A stretch of 64,000 nt of DNA from Candidatus Pelagisphaera phototrophica. GTDB taxonomy: Bacteria > Verrucomicrobiota > Verrucomicrobiia > Opitutales > Opitutaceae. The stretch is taken from assembly GCF_014529625.1 (NCBI RefSeq), contig NZ_CP076039.1:3038001-3102000 (forward strand), in the 5' to 3' direction. The notes below the pieces were generated by a model. That model had not been told where the DNA came from. It saw only the letters and a list, made by a program, of their open reading frames with translations, and ran no database searches. Position numbers and translations under genes: made by a program. Shown here in pieces: positions 9,211 to 17,531 of the stretch (its first letter is position 1; every line of letters starts with the position of its first letter).

Positions 9211-11709
9211 ATGAAGTCCCTTGTAATTGCCGAGAAACCCAGTGTCGCCAAAGACCTCTGCAAAGCTTTAGGTGGCAAGTTCGCGAAGCAGGACGATCAC
9301 TTTGAAAACGACGACTACATCGTTACTTCCGCAGTGGGGCACATCGTCGAGCTTTGCATGCCCGAAGACTATGACAAACGAGATGCCTTCTGGAGACTCG
9401 CAAATCTACCGATCATTCCCTCCACATTTAAGCTAAAGCCAATCGAAAGGACCGAATCCAAATACAAGGGGGTAAAGAAACTCATCAACCGCAAAGACGT
9501 TGACACCATCATCAACGCTTGTGACGCCGGCCGTGAGGGAGAGCTCATCTTCAGCTACTTGTACAAACTTTCGAAAAGCAAAAAACCAGTAAAACGACTT
9601 TGGATGCTCTCGATGACACCCTCTAGTATTAAAGAGGCATTCCAAAACATGAAATCGGGAGATGAGATGAAAAATCTCGCCGAAGCGGCACAGTCACGAT
9701 CGGAAGCGGATTGGCTCATTGGAATCAACTGTACTCGCGGAGTGACGAAGCGACTATACGGATCTCGAGCCGGAAATGTAGCAGGCGTTGGTCGCGTACA
9801 AACACCTACGTTGGGCATGGTCGTAGAACGCGAGCGTGAAATAGAGAAGTTCAAGCCAAGAGACTACTGGCAAATCGTCGTAGAATTCCAAATCTCTAAT
9901 GGCATCTACCAAGGAACCTATCAAAAGCCGGACTTCAAGAAATCAGATGACCAGCATGATCGAATCGATCGTATTTGGGCAGAGAACGCAGCCAATGCAA
10001 TCGTCGAATCGGTCAAGAACGGTGGGAAAGCCACCGTCTCAGACGAGACAAAGAAGTCCCGTCAAGCCGCGCCCCGCCTTTACGACCTAACCACACTGCA
10101 ACGTGAAGCCAACAACCGCTTTGGCTATCCCGCTCGTCGCACTCTCCAGCTTGCTCAAGCGCTCTACGAAAAGCACAAGATGATCACGTACCCGCGTACG
10201 GACTCTAAAGCTCTCCCAGAGGACTATCCTGAAACCTGCGCAAGGACTCTCAAGAGTCTGGGCGACGATCTAGCCGACCACGCAAGAAAGGTTGTCGCCA
10301 GAAACTGGATAAACCCTTCCAATAAACGAGTCTTCAATAACAAGCAGATCTCTGATCACTTCGCCATTATTCCAACTCCTGAGAGCTCGAAAAAGCTAAA
10401 CGATGACGAAGCAAAGATTTACGACATGATCGCCCGTCGTTTTATCTCAATCTTCTATCCATCTGCCGAATTCGATGTTACGACGCGTTTCAGTGAGGTA
10501 GAAACTCACATTTTTAAGACTGAAGGCAAAGTTCTCATCGCCCCTGGTTGGCTGGAAGTTTACGGGAAGTCGGTTCTCAAAGCGGACCCTGAAACCCTCC
10601 CTGCACTGAGTGATGCTGATGGAAACCCTCCCCAATCAAGTATTTCGGATACCGAGTGCAAATACGAACAGACAAGGCCACCCGCCCGATACACGGAAGC
10701 CACTCTGCTTTCTGCGATGGAAAGCGCCGGTAAGCTTGTCGAGGATGATGAACTTGCAGAGGCTATGAAGGAAAGCGGGTTGGGAACTCCCGCAACTCGA
10801 GCAACCATTATAGAGCGATTGATCGCCGAAAGATACATGGAGCGGGATCATCGGTCACTCGCCCCAACACCAAAAGCGGAAACCCTCCTCGACTTCCTCG
10901 CGGCAATCAAAGCAGACGCTTTAACTAAGCCTGCACTCACCGGAGAGTGGGAATTCAAACTACATAAAATCGAGGACGGCGAACTCGACAGCAAGACCTT
11001 CATGAAAGAGATCGTCTCGATGACTAAAGACGTAGTCGAGAGCATCAAATCGTATGAAGAGAACGAAGACGACTTATCGCCCAGTGACTTAGTATCACCC
11101 TATGATGGCGAGCCACTTTTCGAATCGCTAAGAGCCTACCGAACCAAGGACAACTCTTTCGCAATCTACAAAATCATAGGAAATCGAAAGATGGATAAAG
11201 AGGAGCTGCGCGAACTTCTTGACAAGAAACGCATTGGCCCAATCGACGGCTTTCGTTCGAAACGCGGCAAGCACTATAGCGCCTACCTTAATCTTGACGA
11301 TGAGACCAAGCGAGTTAAGTTCGACTTCGGCAACGGAGGTGAACAGGGCGGTGAAATCGATTTTTCAGCACTGACCCCTTTCGCCAAGTGCCCAAGTACG
11401 GGCGGGGATATTTACGAGACTGCCAATGCCTACGTGGTAAAGGTTCCGGACCATAAAAGTGATGCTAACCCAATCCGTATTAGCAGAAAAATATTGGATC
11501 GCGAGATCCCACGTGAACAAGTAATCAAACTTCTCGAAACTGGGAAAACTGATCTTCTCGACAAGTTTTGGTCAAAACGCACAAAGCGGCCTTTTGATGC
11601 GTATTTGGTTATTAACGACACTGGGCAAACGAATTTTGAGTTTCCGCCGAGGGCGCCCAAGAAGGCCGCGAAAAAAGTTGCAAAGAAAAAGACCGCTCCG
11701 AAAACCTAA
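9211..11709 (+). CDS. topB: DNA topoisomerase III
   Basis: A type IA topoisomerase that passes single strands to relax or decatenate DNA. The toprim domain opens with IAEKPSVAKDL at residue 5 and carries the metal motif DAGREGELIF near residue 105. The catalytic tyrosine is Tyr327 in ITYPRTDSK. The core continues to GLGTPATRATIIERL, and the C-terminus has topoisomerase C-terminal repeats (YKIIGNRKMDKEELRELL, IRISRKILDREIP) and ends in a Lys/Ala-rich basic tail that may bind DNA. The ATG at 9211 is chosen over an in-frame TTG at 9187 because conserved sequence begins right after it. No zinc-finger cysteine clusters are seen. Confidence 0.93.
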   Translation: MKSLVIAEKPSVAKDLCKALGGKFAKQDDHFENDDYIVTSAVGHIVELCMPEDYDKRDAFWRLANLPIIPSTFKLKPIERTESKYKGVKKLINRKDVDTIINACDAGREGELIFSYLYKLSKSKKPVKRLWMLSMTPSSIKEAFQNMKSGDEMKNLAEAAQSRSEADWLIGINCTRGVTKRLYGSRAGNVAGVGRVQTPTLGMVVEREREIEKFKPRDYWQIVVEFQISNGIYQGTYQKPDFKKSDDQHDRIDRIWAENAANAIVESVKNGGKATVSDETKKSRQAAPRLYDLTTLQREANNRFGYPARRTLQLAQALYEKHKMITYPRTDSKALPEDYPETCARTLKSLGDDLADHARKVVARNWINPSNKRVFNNKQISDHFAIIPTPESSKKLNDDEAKIYDMIARRFISIFYPSAEFDVTTRFSEVETHIFKTEGKVLIAPGWLEVYGKSVLKADPETLPALSDADGNPPQSSISDTECKYEQTRPPARYTEATLLSAMESAGKLVEDDELAEAMKESGLGTPATRATIIERLIAERYMERDHRSLAPTPKAETLLDFLAAIKADALTKPALTGEWEFKLHKIEDGELDSKTFMKEIVSMTKDVVESIKSYEENEDDLSPSDLVSPYDGEPLFESLRAYRTKDNSFAIYKIIGNRKMDKEELRELLDKKRIGPIDGFRSKRGKHYSAYLNLDDETKRVKFDFGNGGEQGGEIDFSALTPFAKCPSTGGDIYETANAYVVKVPDHKSDANPIRISRKILDREIPREQVIKLLETGKTDLLDKFWSKRTKRPFDAYLVINDTGQTNFEFPPRAPKKAAKKVAKKKTAPKT

Positions 11710-12234
11710 CTACTCTTCCCTTTCGAGCACCGTGCTACGCACTCTTAATTAAAGCGTAATAAAAAAGTGAATCTTCATTGGCCAACTTTAAACAAATTAC
11801 TTAGAGTAAACGGTTTAGCTAAGTTTACCCTAATCCAAAGCTTTCCATGTCTGACGCGTTAATCGATCTCTTATTCCACATCGTATTGGCATCAACGGCC
11901 CATCAAACCAAGCGACCCATTCTCTCAGGCATTATTTTCTAATTCCTGAAAGCGATCAGCATTTACTTTATACACATTAGCGATTTGAACACATCACCAA
12001 GCTTCGTTTCAATGATTAGCATAACGCACTTTGTCATCAACTCATTGTTCCGATTCTCGATCGCATTTATCGTCATTAAGCATTCAAAGAATCACAAGAT
12101 TGTCGTTGTTATTCTGATGCTTTCAATCCTGAGTTTTCTAACTCACATTGCCAGTCTCAAGGTCACAAGCTTGCTTTAGAAAAACGGAAGTCACGTAATA
12201 GTTTTTCAACCACGCGTGGACTCCCCAATCGGCA
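11710..12234. other. 525-base stretch with no convincing gene
   Basis: An AT-rich interval between the convergent topoisomerase III and UDP-glucose dehydrogenase genes. It holds one possible short hydrophobic reading frame, described separately, and an imperfect inverted repeat with arms at 11802-11811 and 11823-11832 (one mismatch in ten, 11-base loop). The repeat has no T-tract, so it is not a clear terminator; it may still form a hairpin in the topB transcript. I see no RNA gene or mobile element. Confidence 0.4.
12012..12179 (+). CDS. Possible small membrane protein (55 residues)
   Basis: A short frame starting at ATG 12012 (a TTG at 11985 would add nine residues). The product would be strongly hydrophobic with two potential membrane spans (ITHFVINSLFRFSIAFIVI and VVVILMLSILSFLTHIA) separated by KHSKNHK. 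There is no recognisable motif, no ribosome binding site and no obvious operon partner. It may be a chance frame in AT-rich DNA. Confidence 0.2.
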   Translation: MISITHFVINSLFRFSIAFIVIKHSKNHKIVVVILMLSILSFLTHIASLKVTSLL

Positions 12235-13602
12235 CTACCTGCCAATTGCGTAGACGTTAAAACCAATATCAATTAGCTCTTTTCGATTCGCGATATTTCG
12301 CCCGTCGAAAATGAAGGCGGGTTTCATCATGCGGTCGTAGATTTTTCGATAATCCAGATCCCGGAATTCATCCCACTCGGTTAATATCGCTAGTGCATGA
12401 GCCCCTTCAACTGCCTCGTAGGCGTCACTGCAGACTTCAATTTTTTCTTCATGGTTGGGCTCACTCTTCGCTCCGAGGTCTAAATAGATTTGATCCGAGG
12501 TCACTTTCGGATCATAAATCGCCAAGCTGGCTTCCTCTTCAAGAAGATCCCGACCGACATATATTGCAGGCGATTCCCGCGTGTCATTTGTATCTTTTTT
12601 GAACGCAAATCCAAGAATCGCTATCCGCTTGCCGTTAACGGTGTTGAAGAGTGAATTAATAATACGATTGGAGAATCGCCGCTTTTGCCAGTCATTCATA
12701 CCGATGACAGATCTCCAGTATTGCGCTACTTCTGGAAGCCCAAAATGTTCACACAAATAAACCAAATTGAGCAGGTCTTTCTGGAAACAGGACCCGCCAA
12801 ACCCGACTGACGACTTCAAGAATTTTGACCCAATTCTGGAATCCTTACCGATCGCAGAGGCTACTTCATCCACATTCGCTCCCGTTTCCTCGCACAAGGC
12901 AGATATTGAATTAATGCTGGAAATTCTCTGGGCTAGAAAGGCATTCGCCACCAGCTTTGACAATTCAGATGACCATAAATTGGTTTGAATAATTTTATCC
13001 CTCGAAATCCAAGTTGCATATACACCTGCCAGGGTTTCCATCGCCGCCTTACCTTCAGGCGTTTCCTCACCCCCGATAAGAACGCGATCTGGATCGTCAA
13101 GGTCCTCCATGGCCGTACCTTCCGCAAGAAATTCAGGATTGGAAAGCACCTGAAAACTAATGCTGTCGCTAGAATTAGCACAAAGTACCGCTTTCAACGA
13201 CTCTGCAGTCCTTACGGGAATCGTTGATTTTTCTACAACAATTTTTGATCTGTCTGAGTGTGCCGCGATGTCACGGGCGCAAAGTTCGACATATTTCAGA
13301 TCTGCCGCCCTGCCCGCAGCCGCACCGTAGGTTTTTGTAGGAGTTCCGACACTTACGAAGATGACGTCGGCCTCGCGGATTGCGGTCACCTTGTCAGTCG
13401 TAAAAAACAAATTTGTGCCACGGGACGACATTACGATCTCATCCAATCCCGGCTCAAAAACAGGAAGCTCGTCCGAATTCCAAGCGGCGATCCTGGCTTC
13501 GTTAATGTCCGCAACCGTAACTGTAATATGAGGACACTTGTGAGCGATCATCGCCATAGTTGGACCACCTACGTAACCCGCTCCTAAACAACAAATTTTC
13601 AT
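12235..13602 (-). CDS. UDP-glucose 6-dehydrogenase, eukaryote-like type
   Basis: This enzyme oxidises UDP-glucose to UDP-glucuronate with two NAD+, supplying precursors for capsule, exopolysaccharide or glycan modification. The 455-residue protein starts with the Rossmann motif [14 protein letters not shown], has VGTPTKTYG and [13 protein letters not shown], the segment [11 protein letters not shown], the catalytic cysteine in [10 protein letters not shown] and the C-terminal FDGRNI. The opening [20 protein letters not shown] and the [13 protein letters not shown] block resemble animal and plant UGDH more than E. coli Ugd. This type also occurs in Planctomycetes and Verrucomicrobia. The ATG at 13602 is preferred over one at 13617 because the conserved beta strand begins directly at MKIC. 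Confidence 0.9.
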   Translation of the reverse strand: MKICCLGAGYVGGPTMAMIAHKCPHITVTVADINEARIAAWNSDELPVFEPGLDEIVMSSRGTNLFFTTDKVTAIREADVIFVSVGTPTKTYGAAAGRAADLKYVELCARDIAAHSDRSKIVVEKSTIPVRTAESLKAVLCANSSDSISFQVLSNPEFLAEGTAMEDLDDPDRVLIGGEETPEGKAAMETLAGVYATWISRDKIIQTNLWSSELSKLVANAFLAQRISSINSISALCEETGANVDEVASAIGKDSRIGSKFLKSSVGFGGSCFQKDLLNLVYLCEHFGLPEVAQYWRSVIGMNDWQKRRFSNRIINSLFNTVNGKRIAILGFAFKKDTNDTRESPAIYVGRDLLEEEASLAIYDPKVTSDQIYLDLGAKSEPNHEEKIEVCSDAYEAVEGAHALAILTEWDEFRDLDYRKIYDRMMKPAFIFDGRNIANRKELIDIGFNVYAIGR

Positions 13603-13860
13603 ACTAAATAAGCTCAAACACTAAGGAGAAATAGACCGTCAAAACCGATCTCTGACAAGTGATATAAAAGTGATCAATCGATTTCGGCCAATTTTACCTA
13701 GAATCGACATCTACCTCCATTTCATTATGAGAATTTTCATCTTCTTGGTCCGCGTACCCAAGTTTGAATAAGACAGTCCGCTGCCCCGTCCTAGGCTTAA
13801 ACTCACTATTCAACTGTTTAGATTTGCAGAACTGGAGCGTTTTCACTCTCTTCGTCATCA

Positions 13861-14442
13861 ATGAGCGACAAGGAGTCCACACAGGTAAACGACTTGGTAG
13901 CCCGGGCTCAAAATGGTGATCAAGCGGCATTTGGTGAGCTAGTTGAATTAAATCACAACCGAGTCTTTGGCCAGATACTTCGCATGGTTAGAAATACAGA
14001 GGACGCAAAAGACATTACTCAACTCGCATGGATCAAGGCTTGGAAAAAGATTGGAACTTTTCGCTTCGAGTCCGCATTTTCGAGCTGGATCTACCGCGTC
14101 GCCACATTCACAGCGCTCGACGCAATCAGGAAGAGAGATTCGAGAAGGGAAACCAACATCGATGATCTTGAAGAAGCGAATATCGCAGGTGATTCAACTT
14201 CCGTGATTGCACCCCCCGAACAAGTAAGCAATCTTGACCGCCAAGAAATCAGAGAGCAATTTTTAAAGGCTCTGAACAGACTCCCAGAACATCACAAAAC
14301 GGCTCTAATACTAAGAGAAATTGACGGACTAACCTACAAAGAGATCGCCGCACGAACCAATTGCAAGACCGGCACCGTTATGTCCCGAATTTTCAATGCC
14401 CGCAACGCAATTCAAATTTATATGAAAGAGTTCCTATCATGA
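13861..14442 (+). CDS. ECF-type RNA polymerase sigma factor
   Basis: A 193-residue sigma-70 family factor with region 2 (about residues 18-85: NRVFGQILRMVRNTEDAKDI, then FSSWIYRVATFTALD) and region 4 (about residues 135-190: LPEHHKTALILREIDGLTYKEIA, a helix-turn-helix). Region 3 is missing, as in extracytoplasmic-function factors. It would direct RNA polymerase to a small regulon. No anti-sigma factor with a membrane span follows; instead the next gene encodes a small secreted protein whose ATG overlaps this gene's stop codon. It is divergent from the UDP-glucose dehydrogenase gene across 258 bases, which must hold both promoters. Confidence 0.9.
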   Translation: MSDKESTQVNDLVARAQNGDQAAFGELVELNHNRVFGQILRMVRNTEDAKDITQLAWIKAWKKIGTFRFESAFSSWIYRVATFTALDAIRKRDSRRETNIDDLEEANIAGDSTSVIAPPEQVSNLDRQEIREQFLKALNRLPEHHKTALILREIDGLTYKEIAARTNCKTGTVMSRIFNARNAIQIYMKEFLS

Positions 14443-14891
14443 ACATTAGAAAACTACTTGCCCCCGCGACACTGCTCGCAATCTGCTTTCAATTTGCCGC
14501 GTTAGACGCCTCTGCTCAACAAACCAGCGTTAGTGCAACTCTCATCTTTGCGTCCTCGCAAGTTGAGAGTATCGACCCTGCTCTCAAAGCCTATGAGCGC
14601 AATTTGAAACGGCTTTTCAAATACAGTTCATACAAGCTGCAGGGACGTTCCAATGCGAACCTTAGCATACCCGGAAAATCGACAATCAGCCTTGGGACTG
14701 GCCACCGGGTTGAACTCAATGCCCAACCAAGCGACGGGAGCAAAGTTCGCCTAAGCGTTAAATGGTCTGACTCACGCCGAATGTTGTTAAACACCACGTT
14801 CAACCAAGACAGGGGTAAGCCTCTCATTTTAGGAGGCCCTTCTGCTCCATCTCAAAATGGCAACCTAATCCTAGTTCTGCTTCCAAAATAG
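14439..14891 (+). CDS. Small secreted protein coupled to the ECF sigma factor
   Basis: A 150-residue protein with a clear Sec signal peptide (MNIRKLLAPATLLAICFQFA, cleavage after about residue 27 at ASA-Q). The mature part looks like a small beta-rich domain with the pattern SISLGTGHRVELNAQP, RLSVKWSD, LLNTTFNQDRGKPLILGGP and a terminal NLILVLLPK. From memory, similar small secreted proteins with an ending such as GGP...LILVL follow ECF sigma genes in other Verrucomicrobia. Function is unknown. The ATG overlaps the sigma stop codon (ATGA), a strong sign of translational coupling; a longer in-frame start inside the sigma gene would lose the signal peptide position. Confidence 0.8.
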   Translation: MNIRKLLAPATLLAICFQFAALDASAQQTSVSATLIFASSQVESIDPALKAYERNLKRLFKYSSYKLQGRSNANLSIPGKSTISLGTGHRVELNAQPSDGSKVRLSVKWSDSRRMLLNTTFNQDRGKPLILGGPSAPSQNGNLILVLLPK

Positions 14892-14909
14892 AGCTCCAGG
14901 CTTCCTGAG

Positions 14910-15497
14910 CTAAATAGATTTGGAAACATAAGTGAACGCATGGCATATAGCGACTGCCGCTGCATCGGCTTCATCGTGAGACAAAGTACGTCCGTGTCCA
15001 ACCAGTCCCATAACCGTACGTGCGACTTGGTCCTTGCTGGCCCGGCCGACACCGACGACCGCTTGCTTCACTCGAAGCGGGGCGTATTCAAAAACCGACT
15101 TTCCTGAAACAGCTGCTGCCGCTATCGCTGCTCCCCTCGCAGCTCCTAGTATCTGAGCTGTTTGAAAGTTTTGCACGTAAATCGTCTGCTCTACTGCCAC
15201 CGCGTCGATTGCATACGTCTCCAGGAGTTCCGTCACGTTTGCGTTTATCTGTCCCAAACAATCGAACATGGAGATTGAGGGCTTAATTTTCACCGTTCGG
15301 CTATGAAGCAATAATCGTCGATCCGCCTTGGAAAACTCAATTACAGCAAGCCCGGTCCCCCTTAGACTGGGGTCGATACCGAGAATCACGCCATTGAATG
15401 GACTCCGGGAAGCCGCGTATCCGCTCTTTGAAGAAGAATGAGTCGATTTCCCACTCACTTTGTCAGCCCAAAGTTGCCTTGAACTTTTTCTAGCCAT
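14910..15497 (-). CDS. ruvC: Holliday junction endodeoxyribonuclease RuvC
   Basis: RuvC resolves four-way junctions after homologous recombination, working with RuvAB. The RNase H-like core has the acidic residues in order: GIDPSLRGTGLAVIE near residue 40, AVEQTIYVQNFQTA near residue 100, and SHDEADAAAVAICH near residue 174. GAARGAAIAAAAV and YAPLRVKQAVVG are also conserved. The first 35 residues (basic, Ser/Lys-rich) precede the core and are an extension. Its start overlaps the end of the permease gene by 8 bases, suggesting coupled translation. RuvA and RuvB genes are not in this window. Confidence 0.92.
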   Translation of the reverse strand: MARKSSRQLWADKVSGKSTHSSSKSGYAASRSPFNGVILGIDPSLRGTGLAVIEFSKADRRLLLHSRTVKIKPSISMFDCLGQINANVTELLETYAIDAVAVEQTIYVQNFQTAQILGAARGAAIAAAAVSGKSVFEYAPLRVKQAVVGVGRASKDQVARTVMGLVGHGRTLSHDEADAAAVAICHAFTYVSKSI

Positions 15498-16260
15498 AGA
15501 TAGCGACGACCTCCTTTATCGAATTCCAGATCATGTATCCAACGGCTACGATTGTAAGCCAAAACGCACTTCTCTCAAACCATAGTTGATTCACTTTCTT
15601 TACAAAACAAAACCCCAAAAATGCACCCGCTACAACAAATGGAACCAATCGTATATTCGCGCTCGCGCTTTCGATCGTAATGATATTCAAATACACAAGA
15701 AAAGGAATCTTAAACAAATTCAGTAAAGTAAAAAAGTAGACGCTTGTGCCGAGAAATGCCATCTTCGGCATCCGCATCGCCAAAAGGTAGAGGGTCATCA
15801 GGGGTCCTGCTGCATTAGCGATCATAGAGACGAATCCCGCCATCCCTCCAATGACTGGCCCCACCCCTGGCGCGAGAAGACCGGACTTTTTAAAGTTTCC
15901 GGTATTTCGGTTCAATAGGTGAAGGGTAATCATTACGACAAGGGACAATCCAATTAAGAGTCTAGCCTGTGCATTGTCGATATTTTCGAGTACAAAAAAG
16001 CCGACTACCACGCCGATACCAGCCCAAGGTATCAGTTTTAGTATTTTTAGCCAGTCGGCATGACGCCGAAAGGCGATCACTGCACAGAGATCTCCAACCA
16101 CGAGCAGAGGAAGTCCAAATCCAGTAGCATCCTTGGCCAGCAGGATATTCTGAAAAATAGCAACGTTGAGAATCCCTAAACCAGGAATTCCGCATTTGCT
16201 CATTCCAATAATAATAGCAGCTATTCCGAAGAATAGCCACTGCCAGAATTCGTAGGCCAT
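15490..16260 (-). CDS. TauE/SafE family membrane permease
   Basis: A 256-residue inner-membrane protein with about seven to eight hydrophobic segments, belonging to the sulfite exporter TauE/SafE family (formerly DUF81). The conserved N-terminal GMSKCGIPGLGILNVAI block, after the first span, is characteristic, and a second repeat appears in PVIGGMAGFVSMIANAAGP. Family members move sulfite, sulfoacetate or other organosulfur anions, but the substrate here is not known. The two sulfatases elsewhere in the window release sulfate, so a shared sulfur theme is possible but unsupported by position. The ATG at 16260 is chosen; a TTG at 16284 would add eight residues. Confidence 0.85.
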   Translation of the reverse strand: MAYEFWQWLFFGIAAIIIGMSKCGIPGLGILNVAIFQNILLAKDATGFGLPLLVVGDLCAVIAFRRHADWLKILKLIPWAGIGVVVGFFVLENIDNAQARLLIGLSLVVMITLHLLNRNTGNFKKSGLLAPGVGPVIGGMAGFVSMIANAAGPLMTLYLLAMRMPKMAFLGTSVYFFTLLNLFKIPFLVYLNIITIESASANIRLVPFVVAGAFLGFCFVKKVNQLWFERSAFWLTIVAVGYMIWNSIKEVVAIYG

Positions 16261-16459
16261 CCGCCAACCACGAAGGATAGCCAATTAAAGAGCAATGCCT
16301 AAAATCTACCCATTTAATGCCTTATCGTGCCGCACACGCGATCCAATCTAAGGTAAGAAACGATCCCAATCCAAATCAACCGGGACGTCTAAAAATGTCT
16401 CGCTTACGATCCTTTTTCGTCACCTCTGCTTCGACACGTTGCTTTCCAGTTGTCCACCT

Positions 16460-17331
16460 TCAAGCATAGCATATTTCCCCACGCCCAATTTCATAGACTT
16501 CGATATCGGTTAAACGATAACCATCATTGGCCAGAGCCGCATTCTTTTGATAGTACTCGTCTACCATTATGCGGTAGGCAAACTGCGACAACTGTTTTTC
16601 ATCAAGCGACACCCACTCACAGGCAAAATTGAGCTGGCCGTCGACATTATAGCCTTCGATGTCGACGAGGCGAAATCCGTCCACTTCCATCAAAGCCGAA
16701 ACCCTTCCAAATTCCTCCTTCGACAAGCCTCTGCAGAACCGTACTTTCTCACCCTGCTTCGGTTTCCAAATCGCTGCATATCTCGTCTTTCCATTGGTCT
16801 CATAGGCTTCTAAATCAATCAGCCTATAATCGCGGTCTGCCATCTCTCCGTAGAAGTTCGAGAACATCAGGTCCTTCATTCCAAACTTCATTTCAGTGGT
16901 GAATTCCTCATTGCTATTCAACCAAACGCCTCCGAAACGGAGCGTCGCCCCGAAGCGATCCTCTTCGATATCCACCGGAACGAAGCCCTCTTTCAAAAAG
17001 TTTTCGTTCTCCTCCTTGTACTCCGCAACCGTTAGTTCGCGTTGCGGCTCCCATTCGTCACTCGGCATGGTTTAGCCCATAAGGCAGCCTGCTTGGTCAA
17101 TCTGCTAGAACGGTACTGCTCGATGTCCACGACGTGCATACCTTCGCTTAGCCGTTCCTCCATGGTTTCCTCAAAGCGGTCCTTTTCCAGACCTGCATAG
17201 AGCTTCCACTGAATTTTCGAACCATCATATTAAGCCCCATTGAGACTGAAACCACCGAGAGACAAAAAGACGGAAGCGGCGAAAGAGATTTTTGTTTTTC
17301 CAACAATTCCAAATTTTTTAAAATTTTGCAT
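16460..17331 (-). pseudogene. Secreted BTRD1-repeat protein gene, broken by a stop codon and a frameshift
   Basis: From ATG 17331 the frame encodes a convincing signal peptide (MQNFKKFGIVGKTKISFAAS, then VFLSLGGFSLNGA), then hits TAA at 17230-17232. The same frame resumes with YDGSKIQWKLYAGLEKDRFE and HVVDIEQYRSSRLTKQAALWA. Near 17070 it must change frame to reach the long downstream part that starts MPSDEWEPQREL. The body shows tandem repeats of the form GF/YRLxDIExY...YAAIWxP (VPVDIEEDRF, RLIDLEAYETNGKTRYAAIW, RLVDIEGYNVDGQLNFACEW, RLTDIEVYEIG), resembling bacterial tandem repeat domain 1 of secreted serine hydrolase-like proteins. Two separate lesions argue for a genuine pseudogene. Confidence 0.75.
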
Positions 17332-17531
17332 GGCTATTTTGAATAGTTGCGGCACCAACGTTTACCATCTTAAGATAGAGAGAGGATTTTAACAAAAATG
17401 ATACTTGGCCTTGAGCGAGAGCGCCATATTCAACCGGGAGTCTTGGCACCTACAGGTAGTTCACTTTACAAAAAGCCCGTTCCACACTGTTTCTTAAATA
17501 GTCTAATTTAAACCAGAGCGAAAAGCGATTT

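Noticed and set aside
8942-9211. An 89-codon frame on the minus strand directly upstream of lpxK
   Set aside because: It fills the divergent promoter region of lpxK and topB, overlaps the topB start and shows no motif or sensible signal sequence.
11802-11832. Inverted repeat downstream of topB as a terminator
   Set aside because: AT-rich stem with a mismatch and no following T-tract; kept only as a note in the intergenic entry.
13694-13930. A 78-codon minus-strand frame overlapping the sigma factor start
   Set aside because: It lies antisense to the sigma gene and its promoter region and has no recognisable features.
17332-17531. A possible cobalamin or other riboswitch before the TonB receptor gene
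   Set aside because: I could not find the conserved boxes or a stable multi-branched fold, so the ligand remains unassigned.
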